NCBI GenBank assembly: GCA_900769875.1 | Contig: CAAGII010000025.1 | Location: 1-39,130, forward strand | Length of the DNA: 39,130 bases | Source of the DNA: Clostridia bacterium | GTDB taxonomy: Bacteria; Bacillota; Clostridia; Christensenellales; Aristaeellaceae | Direction of reading: 5' to 3' | Shown: one piece after another, positions 1 through 7,186 of the stretch | Numbering within the stretch: position 1 is the stretch's first letter | Layout of the letters: the number at the start of each line of letters is the position of its first letter | The notes under the pieces: model-generated | What the model was told of the DNA's origin: nothing | Seen by the model: only the letters and a program-made list of their open reading frames with translations | Database searches by the model: none | Program-made: the position numbers and the translations under genes

Positions 1-1285
1 CCAATTCGCTTTCGCCCACGCACTTGCCCACGTCCAGCAGCATGCCTTCCAGATAATCCAGCTCGCGCAGCGTCCTTTCCCGCTGCTCCGCGGCGGTCTC
101 GCGCGCAGAACGCGCCTTCTGGTACTTTTTGAAATAGCGCTGCGCGTTCTGCTGGGGCGTGAGCTGCTCATCCAGCGGAACCAGCAGCGTCGCGCCGTTC
201 TCATCGTAGAAATTGGTCAGCTCAGCCTGCTTCTGCCCCTTGTGCAGCTGCCATAGATTGGCGTGGATGAGCTCGCCCATGATCCGGTACTCCTCCATTC
301 TGGCGGCGGAGGCAAGCTCCTCCTCCTGCAGCGCCAGCTTCCTTTCGCACCGCTCCACCTGTCCCTTGAGCAGGCGAACCATGCCCGCGCTCTTCTGGCT
401 GATGCGGTCGCGCGCGTCACGCGCGCCAAAGTAGCGCTCGAGCGCCTCGCTCAGGGTGCGGCAGGGCGTTTGCTGGTCGGGCGACCGGCTCAGGTACGGG
501 AAGGGGAACACCTCCAGCGCGTCGCCGCTTTCATCCGTCAGCACGCGGGGAGAAGCAAGCTCCGGCAGGCGGCGCAGCAGGGACGAGAGGCGCTCGGATG
601 CGTCGCGCAGATCGTCCGCGGTATCGCGCCCGCGATCCAGCACGCGGTAGGCAAGCTCGCCCGCCGCCACCGCGGAAAGCCCGGTCACGCTCGCGCTCAG
701 CGCCTTGGCAAGGGGCATGCCGCTCAGCGCGGCAAGGCGGGCCTCCAGCGCCTCCGGGGTGGCCTCCTCCGGGGTCAGCTTGTCCTGCGCGGGCGGCGGT
801 GTGTAGACAAGCCCGGGCTGAATCTGGCGCACGCGGCTCATTTCCGCGTTGACGTGCCGCGCCGATTCCAGAATCCGGCCGTTTTCGTCCACCAGCATCA
901 GGTTGGAGTGGCGCCCCATGATCTCCAGAATCAGCCTGCGCAGCACATGGTCGCCCATTTCGTTCACCACGTCCACGTCGATATGCACCACGCGGTCGCC
1001 GTGCTGCTGCCGGACGCTGATCACGCGCCCGCCCAGCAGCTGCTTGCGCAGCAGCATGCACAGCGACGGCGGCTCAAGCGGATTGGGAAAGCTCTGCACC
1101 GTCAGATGGCAGCGCGCGTTGTTGGGCGAGGCGCACAGCAGCAGCCGCCTGTTTTCATTGCCCGCCCGCACAAGGATCACCACGGTATCCCGCTCGGGCT
1201 GGGTAATCCGGTCTATGCGGCCGCCCTCGAGCGCGGCGTGCAGCTCGCGCGCCGCAAAGCCTATGGTCAGGCCGTCCATCGGCAT
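1..1285 (-). CDS. rqcH: RqcH / NFACT-family ribosome quality control protein, partial
   Basis: RqcH binds the obstructed 50S subunit and recruits tRNA-Ala to add C-terminal alanine tails that mark stalled nascent chains for degradation. I translated about 428 residues; the family is near 570-590, so the C-terminal NFACT-R part lies beyond the left edge. The N-terminal NFACT domain is clear: MDGL at 3-6, PPSLCMLLRK at 72-81, EIMGRHSN at 121-128. D97 and R98 sit exactly at the Asp-Arg pair needed for tRNA binding in Bacillus RqcH. A long charged helical stretch (about residues 300-420) fits the coiled-coil arms. The ATG at 1285 is chosen because a GGAGG lies 7 nt upstream; in-frame ATGs at 1291 and 1279 are spaced worse. 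Older annotations call this family fibronectin-binding protein FbpA. Confidence 0.93.
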   Translation of the reverse strand, partial: MPMDGLTIGFAARELHAALEGGRIDRITQPERDTVVILVRAGNENRRLLLCASPNNARCHLTVQSFPNPLEPPSLCMLLRKQLLGGRVISVRQQHGDRVVHIDVDVVNEMGDHVLRRLILEIMGRHSNLMLVDENGRILESARHVNAEMSRVRQIQPGLVYTPPPAQDKLTPEEATPEALEARLAALSGMPLAKALSASVTGLSAVAAGELAYRVLDRGRDTADDLRDASERLSSLLRRLPELASPRVLTDESGDALEVFPFPYLSRSPDQQTPCRTLSEALERYFGARDARDRISQKSAGMVRLLKGQVERCERKLALQEEELASAARMEEYRIMGELIHANLWQLHKGQKQAELTNFYDENGATLLVPLDEQLTPQQNAQRYFKKYQKARSARETAAEQRERTLRELDYLEGMLLDVGKCVGESEL

Positions 1286-1323
1286 AAGCATTCCTCCAAG
1301 CGTTCTTTCGGTCTGTCCCGTCC

Positions 1324-1352
1324 ATTATACGGGATTGCGGGGACGATTGCAA
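1324..1352 (-). promoter_or_regulatory. Promoter of rqcH
   Basis: On the minus strand there is a TTGCAA (-35, 1347-1352), a 17-bp spacer and a perfect TATAAT (-10, 1324-1329). Transcription would start about 1317 and give a leader of about 30 nt with the GGAGG of rqcH. The opposite-facing gerM-like gene starts 63 bp beyond the -35; I see no equally good promoter for it. Confidence 0.75.
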
Positions 1353-1414
1353 GTAGCATACCCCTCCTGCCCCGCGCATAAAGTGTGGCAAGCGAGGCTG
1401 AAGGAGGCGAGCGC

Positions 1415-2467
1415 ATGAAGCGTTTGAAGGCGATGCTGAAATGGAGACCGAAACAGGCCGATCTGGAACGGCTGATGATTGTCTGCGCGGCGGTGCTTGT
1501 GGTGGTGCTTGCCGTTCGTGGCGGCGCACAACGGCAGGAGGAGCAGGCGTCCGTCGTGCCGGAGGTGGCGCTGACCAGCACCGTGACCGTGCCGGAAACC
1601 GAAATGCAGTCCACCGTCTGCTGGTATCGCGACGGCGACGGATACCTCGTGCCGGTCACGCGGCAGATTCCCAAGCAGGACGGCGTGGCGAAGGCGACCC
1701 TTGCGCTGATGGTATCCTCGGGCGAAAACGACCTCGCGGCGGCGCGGATGGGGCTGACCACCGTGATTCCCGAGGGCACGACCTTCGACGTGGATATTTC
1801 CCGCGGCAAGGCGCGCGTGGATATGAGCAGGGAGGCGCTTGACTGCGCCACGGCGGAGCAGGAGCTGCTGATGGTGCAGGGCACGGCGGCGGCGCTGTGC
1901 TGCTTTCAGACGGTGGACGAGGTCACCTTCCTCTTTGACGGACAGAAGCGCAGCCGCCTCACCCACGGCACCGATGTGTCCGGCGTCTTTACCGCGCAGA
2001 GCGTGAACGTGGAGTCGGTCGCCGCCATGGCACAGTCGGATTATGCCGAGCAGGTGCAGCTGTACTTCCCCTCAGCCAGCGGCAGGCTGCTTGTGCCGGT
2101 GACGCGCACCGTCTACTCGCAGGCGGATCTGTCCACCGCCATGCTGGAGCTTGCCAAGGGCCCGCGGCCCGACAGCGGGCTGGAGCGCCCGATCCCCGGC
2201 AGCTGCGGCGTGCGCAGCGTGACGGTGAAGGACGGCGTGGCGACGGTGGACTTTACCAGCAGCTTCCTTGACGCGATGCAGGGCGAGGACAGCCGCCAGG
2301 CGCTTCGCGCGATTCTGTTCACCGCCAGTCAGTTTCCGGGCGTGAAGCGCGTGAATCTGATGGTGGAGGGCAAGCCCTACAAGCCCGAGCCGGACAGCGA
2401 GGCGACCTTCCTCAACGAGGCGAGCGAGGTCATGAGCCAGTATCCGGGCGTGGTGGAGATTGACTGA
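1415..2467 (+). CDS. GerM-domain membrane-anchored protein (two GerMN domains)
   Basis: This is a 350-residue protein with a short basic N-terminus, one membrane segment (about residues 18-34, signal anchor) and two extracellular GerMN-type domains (about 66-180 and 212-322). The repeats share a CWYRDGDGYLVPVTR / LYFPSASGRLLVPVTR pattern, followed by the family's segments on mobilising small 'LAKGP' helices and 'VKDGVATVDFTSSF' strands. GerM domains occur in spore-germination and cell-envelope proteins, and GerM of Bacillus helps the forespore-mother cell SpoIIQ-SpoIIIAH channel. That role here is inference only. The ATG at 1415 has AAGGAGG 7 nt upstream; an upstream in-frame start at 1385 lacks such a site. 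It is divergent from rqcH. Confidence 0.82.
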   Translation: MKRLKAMLKWRPKQADLERLMIVCAAVLVVVLAVRGGAQRQEEQASVVPEVALTSTVTVPETEMQSTVCWYRDGDGYLVPVTRQIPKQDGVAKATLALMVSSGENDLAAARMGLTTVIPEGTTFDVDISRGKARVDMSREALDCATAEQELLMVQGTAAALCCFQTVDEVTFLFDGQKRSRLTHGTDVSGVFTAQSVNVESVAAMAQSDYAEQVQLYFPSASGRLLVPVTRTVYSQADLSTAMLELAKGPRPDSGLERPIPGSCGVRSVTVKDGVATVDFTSSFLDAMQGEDSRQALRAILFTASQFPGVKRVNLMVEGKPYKPEPDSEATFLNEASEVMSQYPGVVEID

Positions 2468-2476
2468 ATATGCGTT

Positions 2477-2509
2477 CGCCGCTCTCCTGATTGGTGTGGG
2501 AGAGCGGCG
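2477..2509. terminator. Hairpin terminator between gerM-like gene and esterase
   Basis: CGCCGCTCTCC (2477-2487) and GGAGAGCGGCG (2499-2509) form a perfect 11-bp stem with an 11-nt loop, 10 bp after the stop of the GerM-type gene. The following T tract is weak (ATGTTGT), so efficiency is uncertain. It lies between convergent genes and could serve both. Confidence 0.6.
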
Positions 2510-2600
2510 ATGTTGTCGTGCGCCGGGCTTCGCCTGATTGATCTGCGCGCCCGCTTCCGTCCGTTGCGGGGCACGCTTTGCCCCGCGTGCCGCGTCAACC

Positions 2601-3701
2601 TTATCCGGGCATGGCTGATGCGTCCTCCCACACCCCATCCCCCAGACTTCTGATGAATCCCGCCAGCTCCTGCGCCATGACGGCGGCTTCCGTTTTGCGG
2701 ATGTGCCCGGGTGTGCCGCAGCCGTTGCTCGTGTAGAGGAAGTGATGGATGCGGCTGTCCGTTTGCGCAAGCCCGCGGCAGACCTCGTCAATCGCGTCGT
2801 CCCACGCGCGGTCATGCCCGAGAATGGTCGTGGTCAGGATGATCGTCGCACCCGGGTAGCGGGCGCGCAGCCTGAGAATGAAATCGCGGTAGGCGCGCTT
2901 CCAGCGCTGCGCGTCCGCGCCCGTGGGATCGGAGGCCATGTAGTCGCGGGGATTCGCGTCGTTCTGACCCAGCGCCACCACCACCACATGCGGAACGTAG
3001 CGCGAAAAATCCCATGGCGTCACGTCGCCAAAGGACGGGTTGTACAGCGCCTTGTCCCAGCAGCTTTCCATGCCGACGTAGTCCGGGCCGTTGAACCAGC
3101 CCGTCCGGTCAAGGAGCGCAATGCCGCCCTGCGCCGTGTCATGAAGCTCCGAGTCCAGCAGCCGCGCCGTCTGCCAGGCGTAGCCCCACCACGCGTTGGA
3201 ATACTGCCCCTGATGCGGCGGATCGCACTGCCCGGCGTAGGCGATGGCCTCGGTCACCTCGCCCGCCGTGACGGAATCGCCGTAGAACTCCATGCGTCGC
3301 GCGGGCCTTGCGGGCGGGGGAAGCACCTGCGCTGTGCGCTCCACCGCAAAGCCGCGCAGCGTCATGGTATGGCTGCCGTCCTGCCGCTTGAAGAGCAGGA
3401 TATCGTTGACCTCCTGCGTCAGGTACACGCTCAGGTCAAGCGCCGCGTCGCCGCTCTGCGGCAGCAGCACGGCATGCTGGCAGCCGTTCACCATCACGCC
3501 CAGACGGCTCTCGTAATAATGGTTCGTGTTGGATACGAACATGCGCAGTGTGCTCCCGCGCAGGCGCATGCGCACCTGACAGGCCGGGAACTGCCACACG
3601 GGGCTGGCGGGATCGCGCATGTCCATTCTGCCGGTATACTGCAAAAGGGGATCGCTCGCGGGGAGCAGACGCTCTGCGGGAAGCAAATCAAACGCTGACA
3701 T
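2601..3701 (-). CDS. SGNH/GDSL esterase, carbohydrate esterase family 2-like
   Basis: This 366-residue protein has the two-domain plan of CE2 deacetylases: an N-terminal jelly-roll region (about 20-125) and an SGNH hydrolase domain (about 136-350). Visible blocks are GDSVTAGE (141-148, nucleophile S143), the oxyanion Gly in QGGI (191-194), GQND (245-248) and a late His (H333) in the GTPGHIRKTE segment. CE2 enzymes remove O-acetyl groups from xylan, mannan or other glycans using a Ser-His pair. No signal peptide is visible, so it probably acts inside the cell on imported acetylated oligosaccharides. The ATG at 3701 has GGGAGG 7 nt upstream; an open frame continues upstream to 3878 but has no ribosome site and does not look like the family. 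It stands alone between convergent and divergent neighbours. Confidence 0.8.
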   Translation of the reverse strand: MSAFDLLPAERLLPASDPLLQYTGRMDMRDPASPVWQFPACQVRMRLRGSTLRMFVSNTNHYYESRLGVMVNGCQHAVLLPQSGDAALDLSVYLTQEVNDILLFKRQDGSHTMTLRGFAVERTAQVLPPPARPARRMEFYGDSVTAGEVTEAIAYAGQCDPPHQGQYSNAWWGYAWQTARLLDSELHDTAQGGIALLDRTGWFNGPDYVGMESCWDKALYNPSFGDVTPWDFSRYVPHVVVVALGQNDANPRDYMASDPTGADAQRWKRAYRDFILRLRARYPGATIILTTTILGHDRAWDDAIDEVCRGLAQTDSRIHHFLYTSNGCGTPGHIRKTEAAVMAQELAGFIRSLGDGVWEDASAMPG

Positions 3702-3818
3702 TCCATAACCTCCCTGGACTGTATTTGACCACAGCTTTCGCCGCGTGCGTGCATGATTCCTGCAAAAACGCTGCAAGAATCCGCTTCCCACGCATATGCT
3801 GTAGGGAAAGGCACGGTG

Positions 3819-4067
3819 ATGCGCGTGACGCTTTGCGAGCTTCGGCAGAAGGATGTGATCAATCTGCACAACGGTCACCTGCTGGGCAGGGTGGCCGATC
3901 TTGCGTTCAGCCCGGAGGACGGCTGCGTGACGGCGCTGGTGATCGCGGGGGCGTTCAGCCTGTGCGGCTATCTGCGGGGCGACCGGGGCGGTCTTTCGAT
4001 TGACTGGAGTCAGATCCAGAAGATCGGCGACGATGTGGTGCTGGTGGATGTGGACGATGGGCTGTAG
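3819..4067 (+). CDS. YlmC/YmxH-family PRC-barrel protein
   Basis: An 82-residue protein fills one PRC-barrel fold. The start MRVTLCELRQKDVINLHNG is followed by the family pattern G-LLGRVADLAF and the IDWSQIQKIGDDVVLVD tail. YlmC/YmxH proteins are 80-90 residues, common in spore-forming Bacillota and often expressed in sporulation; the molecular role is not established. The ATG at 3819 fits the family start and has GGGAAAGG about 8 nt upstream. The open frame extends upstream to 3753, but that part is not family-like. It is divergent from the esterase gene. Confidence 0.82.
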   Translation: MRVTLCELRQKDVINLHNGHLLGRVADLAFSPEDGCVTALVIAGAFSLCGYLRGDRGGLSIDWSQIQKIGDDVVLVDVDDGL

Positions 4068-4089
4068 CGGCGTTTTTCACGCGCGGCTC

Positions 4090-4118
4090 TTGATTCCGCG
4101 CCGCAGAGCGTGTATGAT
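4090..4118 (+). promoter_or_regulatory. Promoter of serine acetyltransferase gene
   Basis: TTGATT (4090-4095), a 17-bp spacer and TATGAT (4113-4118) match the vegetative sigma-factor pattern. The short leader carries a small hairpin (GCGCCGC 4126-4132 with GCGGCGC 4143-4149) before the AAAGGAGG ribosome site at 4163-4170. Confidence 0.7.
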
Positions 4119-4178
4119 AGAAGCTGCGCCGCGCGCAGATGTGCGGCGCGTGGAGCATAGCCAAAGGAGGAGCCGCCC

Positions 4179-5120
4179 GTGCGACAGGATTCCGTGATCC
4201 GCGATGCGCTTCCGCAGGTGATGAGCGACCTTTTGTTCGATTACCGGCAGGGACGCGCCATCGACCATATTGAGCCGTTCAGCCAGCCTGACCGGGAGGA
4301 GATTATCCGCCTCATCAACAAGCTGCGCCGTCTGGTGCTGCCGGGATATTACCGCGATCCACAGTACAAGACCTATGATATGAGCCACAGCCTCACCGTG
4401 CTGATGGAGGATGTGGCCTTCCACCTCAAGCAGCAGATCGTGCTGGCGCTGCGCGATACGGTGGAGGATCCCGACACGCGCGCGCAGGAAATCACGGTGG
4501 CGTTTCTGCGCCAGCTGCCCGAGATCCGCGCCATGGTGGATACCGATCTGCAGGCGGCCTACGACGGCGATCCGGCCGCGTACAGTCTGGATGAGGTCAT
4601 CATCGCGTATCCGGGGCTGTTTGCCATTACGGTCAATCGCCTTGCCCACGCGCTCTGGCAGATGGGGGTGCCGCTCATTCCGCGCATCATGACCGAGTAT
4701 GCGCACAGCACGACCGGGATTGATATCCACCCCGGCGCGACCATCGGCAGGTATTTCTTCATTGACCACGGCACGGGCATCGTGGTGGGCGAAACCACGG
4801 TGATCGGCGAGCATGTCAAGCTCTATCAGGGCGTGACGCTGGGCGCGCTTTCTACGCGCGGCGGACAGAGCCTGCGCGGGAAGCGCCGCCATCCCACCAT
4901 CGAGGACGGCGTGACGATCTATGCCGGCGCGTCCATTCTGGGCGGCGAAACGGTGATTGGCCGCAACGCGGTGATCGGCTCCAACGTGTTCATCACCCAT
5001 TCTATCGCGCCCGACACCCGCGTGAGCGTGGCCAATCAGGAACTGGTGTTCAAGGGCGGTTCGGTGGCCGCCGTGCGCGAAACCGTGCCGGAAACCGACG
5101 CGGGCTGGTTTAACAAATAA
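4179..5120 (+). CDS. epsC: Serine O-acetyltransferase (EpsC/CysE type)
   Basis: The enzyme would make O-acetylserine from L-serine and acetyl-CoA, the first step of cysteine synthesis. Its 313 residues have a helical N-terminal half (1-175) and a C-terminal left-handed beta-helix of hexapeptide repeats (about 178-295). The catalytic-site signature is clear: GIDIHPGATIG (180-190) then FFIDHGTGIVVGETTVIG (193-210) with H197. The long N-terminus with RLVLPGYYRD matches the EpsC subgroup rather than short CysE. A GTG start at 4179 follows AAAGGAGG by 8 nt. No cysK is adjacent. A strong hairpin follows the stop, so it is probably monocistronic. Confidence 0.92.
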   Translation: MRQDSVIRDALPQVMSDLLFDYRQGRAIDHIEPFSQPDREEIIRLINKLRRLVLPGYYRDPQYKTYDMSHSLTVLMEDVAFHLKQQIVLALRDTVEDPDTRAQEITVAFLRQLPEIRAMVDTDLQAAYDGDPAAYSLDEVIIAYPGLFAITVNRLAHALWQMGVPLIPRIMTEYAHSTTGIDIHPGATIGRYFFIDHGTGIVVGETTVIGEHVKLYQGVTLGALSTRGGQSLRGKRRHPTIEDGVTIYAGASILGGETVIGRNAVIGSNVFITHSIAPDTRVSVANQELVFKGGSVAAVRETVPETDAGWFNK

Positions 5121-5136
5121 ACGGAATGCAAGCAAA

Positions 5137-5177
5137 AAGGAGCTGCCGCAGATGTTCATCCTCTGCGGCAGCTCCTT
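5137..5177. terminator. Bidirectional terminator between epsC and glyS
   Basis: AAGGAGCTGCCGCAGA (5137-5152) pairs perfectly with TCTGCGGCAGCTCCTT (5162-5177), a 16-bp stem with a 9-nt loop. A CTTTT run follows on the plus strand and a run of A precedes it, which is a T tract for the minus strand. It can end both converging transcripts. Confidence 0.88.
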
Positions 5178-5191
5178 GCTTTTATGTGCGA

Positions 5192-6571
5192 TCAGAACAC
5201 CATCTTTTCCTCAATCCACCTGCGCAGATCAGCCACAGCCACGCGCTCCTGCTGCATAGTGTCGCGGTCGCGGATGGTGACGGTGCCGGTCGGCTCGGTA
5301 TCGAAGTCCACGCAGATGGCGTAGGGCGTGCCGATCTCGTCCTGACGGCGGTAGCGCTTGCCGATGGAACCGGTTTCGTCGTAATCGACGGGGAAGTAGC
5401 GGCTCAGCTCCGCGTGGATCTCACTGGCAAGGCCGCCCAGCTTGTTCTTCTGCAGGGGCAGCACGGCTGCCTTGAAGGGCGCGAGCGCGGGATGCAGGTG
5501 CAGCACGGTGCGCACATCGCCGCCCTCCAGCTCCTGCTCCTCGTAGGCGTTGCACAGGAAGGCCAGCACGGCGCGCTCCACGCCCAGCGACGGCTCGATG
5601 CAGTAGGGAGTGTACTTCTCGTTCGTCACGGGATCGAGGTACTCCAGACTCTTGCCGGAATGATTCTGATGCTGCGTCAGGTCATAGTCGGTACGATCCG
5701 CGATGCCCCACAGCTCGCCCCAGCCGAACGGGAAGAGGAACTCAAAGTCGGTGGTCGCCTTGCTGTAGAAGGCCAGCTTCTCCGGCTCATGGTCGCGCAG
5801 GCGCAGGCTCTCCTCCTTGATGCCCAGCTTCAGCAGCCAGTCGCGGCAGAAGGAGCGCCAGTAATTGAACCACTCCAGATCCTCGCCGGGCTTGCAGAAG
5901 AACTCCAGCTCCATCTGCTCGAACTCGCGCACGCGGAAGATGAAGTTGCCGGGCGTGATCTCGTTGCGGAAGCTCTTGCCGATCTGCGCGATGCCGGCGG
6001 GCAGCTTTTTGCGGGTGGTGCGCATCACGTTGGCGAAGTTGACGAAAATGCCCTGCGCGGTTTCGGGCCTGAGATAGATTTCGTTGGCGCTGCTCTCCGT
6101 CACGCCGGCGTGGGTCTTGAACATCAGATTGAACTGGCGGATGCCGGTGAAATCCTTCTTGCCGCACACGGGGCACTTGATGTCGTGCTCTGCGATGTAG
6201 GCTTCCAGCTCCGCGTTGCTCCAGCCGTCGCCGGTTTCGGCGCCTTCGGTGAAGTCCTCAATCAGCTTATCGGCGCGGAAGCGCGCCTTGCAGGCCTTGC
6301 AGTCCATCAGCGGGTCGTTGAAGCCGCCGACGTGGCCGGACGCCACCCACACCTCGCGGTTCATCAGGATGGCGCAGTCAAGGCCGGTGTTGTACTTGCT
6401 TTCCTGCACAAACTTCTGCCACCAGGCCTTCTTCACGTTGTTCTTGAATTCCACGCCCAGCGGGCCGAAGTCCCAGGTGTTGGCCAGGCCGCCGTAGATC
6501 TCGCTGCCGGAAAAAATAAAGCCGCGGTTCTTGCACAGAGCCATCAGCTTGTCCATCGTCAGTGCTGCCAT
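5192..6571 (-). CDS. glyS: Glycine--tRNA ligase, homodimeric type
   Basis: This class II synthetase charges tRNA-Gly. The 459 residues match the alpha2 enzyme in length and content: the N-terminal 'NRGFIFSGSEIYGGLANTWDFGPLG' region (motif 1 vicinity), a zinc-binding insertion with DCKACKARF and IKCPVCGKKDF, then LRPETAQGIFVNF, the motif 2 segment IGKSFRNEITPGNFIFRVREFEQME, and motif 3 EPSLGVERAVLAFL, with an anticodon-binding domain at the end. The ATG at 6571 has AAGGAGG 8 nt upstream; an open frame to 6598 lacks a better site. The leader is only about 25 nt, so there is no T-box. Confidence 0.97.
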   Translation of the reverse strand: MAALTMDKLMALCKNRGFIFSGSEIYGGLANTWDFGPLGVEFKNNVKKAWWQKFVQESKYNTGLDCAILMNREVWVASGHVGGFNDPLMDCKACKARFRADKLIEDFTEGAETGDGWSNAELEAYIAEHDIKCPVCGKKDFTGIRQFNLMFKTHAGVTESSANEIYLRPETAQGIFVNFANVMRTTRKKLPAGIAQIGKSFRNEITPGNFIFRVREFEQMELEFFCKPGEDLEWFNYWRSFCRDWLLKLGIKEESLRLRDHEPEKLAFYSKATTDFEFLFPFGWGELWGIADRTDYDLTQHQNHSGKSLEYLDPVTNEKYTPYCIEPSLGVERAVLAFLCNAYEEQELEGGDVRTVLHLHPALAPFKAAVLPLQKNKLGGLASEIHAELSRYFPVDYDETGSIGKRYRRQDEIGTPYAICVDFDTEPTGTVTIRDRDTMQQERVAVADLRRWIEEKMVF

Positions 6572-6603
6572 GGTATCATCCTCCTTGCTTGGTTGCATGT
6601 GCT

Positions 6604-6632
6604 ATCGTATACCCTGCGCCGCGTTTTGTCAA
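6604..6632 (-). promoter_or_regulatory. Promoter of glyS
   Basis: Minus-strand TTGACA (6627-6632), a 17-bp spacer and TACGAT (6604-6609). It begins just past the stop of the cytidine deaminase gene, so glyS has its own promoter and does not depend on read-through from cdd. Confidence 0.7.
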
Positions 6633-6639
6633 GCGCGCG

Positions 6640-7020
6640 TTACTCCGTCCAGCAGTGGGGCAGAAGCTCGCGCAGCTTCGCCGTGCCCTCGTGCAGACCG
6701 ATGTCCGCGTCCAGATTTTCCTCGCACAGCTGCGCCATGAACTCGCGGCAGCGTCCGCAGGGTGCGACCACGCCGCATTCCGTATGCACCGCGACGCAGC
6801 GCCGGATGCGCGTTTCGCCCGATGTGACCATGGCGGCGATGGCCGCGTGCTCCGCGCAGAAGCCCATGGAGCTGCCCACGTCGATGCATACGCCGCGGTA
6901 GACGTGTCCGTCCGCCGTTTCCAGCGCCGCCGCCACCGAGCCCGCTTCGCCGCCCGCGAGCGGACGCACGCCCAGCACGCTGCGCGCCTCGTCAATCAGA
7001 TCCTGCATGGGGTGTGTCAC
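6640..7020 (-). CDS. Cytidine deaminase-like zinc enzyme (atypical substrate loop)
   Basis: A 126-residue protein of the cytidine deaminase fold has zinc ligands and catalytic Glu in FCAEHAAI and PCGRCREFM, as in the tetrameric CDA family. The substrate loop is unusual. Standard enzymes have an N-x-E-N-A motif before the CAE, which binds the ribose; here it reads VCIDVGSSMGFCAE, so the Asn and Glu are absent. The substrate may therefore be cytidine, a modified nucleoside or a blasticidin-like compound. A GTG start at 7020 is chosen for GGGAGG 7 nt upstream; an in-frame ATG at 7008 is the alternative. It is divergent from the VanW gene. Confidence 0.8.
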   Translation of the reverse strand: MTHPMQDLIDEARSVLGVRPLAGGEAGSVAAALETADGHVYRGVCIDVGSSMGFCAEHAAIAAMVTSGETRIRRCVAVHTECGVVAPCGRCREFMAQLCEENLDADIGLHEGTAKLRELLPHCWTE

Positions 7021-7051
7021 GGAAGCGCCTCCCTGCCTTTGGAATACGGCT

Positions 7052-7080
7052 ATTGTACAGGATTTGGCGACGAAATGCAA
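7052..7080 (-). promoter_or_regulatory. Promoter of cytidine deaminase gene
   Basis: Minus-strand TTGCAT (7075-7080), a 17-bp spacer and TACAAT (7052-7057), with a leader of about 25 nt before the GTG start. Confidence 0.7.
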
Positions 7081-7100
7081 GATGCTTCGCAGCGCACGGC

Positions 7101-7130
7101 TTGACAACACCCTGTCCTTATGGTTCAATA
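7101..7130 (+). promoter_or_regulatory. Putative promoter of vanW-like gene
   Basis: A perfect TTGACA (7101-7106) is followed 17-18 bp later by TTCAAT/TCAATA (7124-7130), a weaker -10. Between it and the gene is a small inverted repeat, CCGGAA (7143-7148) and TTCCGG (7154-7159), which could be an operator or a leader hairpin. Confidence 0.5.
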
Positions 7131-7186
7131 GATGAGATGATGCCGGAAAAACGTTCCGGTCAAGGAAAATGCTGGAGGTCGATCCG

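Noticed and set aside
263..1381. Open frame opposite rqcH
   Set aside because: It is antisense to rqcH, whose motifs and promoter are clear. The Arg/His/Gln-rich product is a composition artefact.
6572..6603. T-box leader for glyS
   Set aside because: The promoter lies within 35 bp of the gene, leaving no room for a T-box.
5126..6901. Very long open frame on the plus strand opposite glyS and the deaminase gene
   Set aside because: It is antisense to two well-identified genes; its Leu/Ala/His-rich sequence is the usual mirror of GC-rich codons, and it has no family resemblance.
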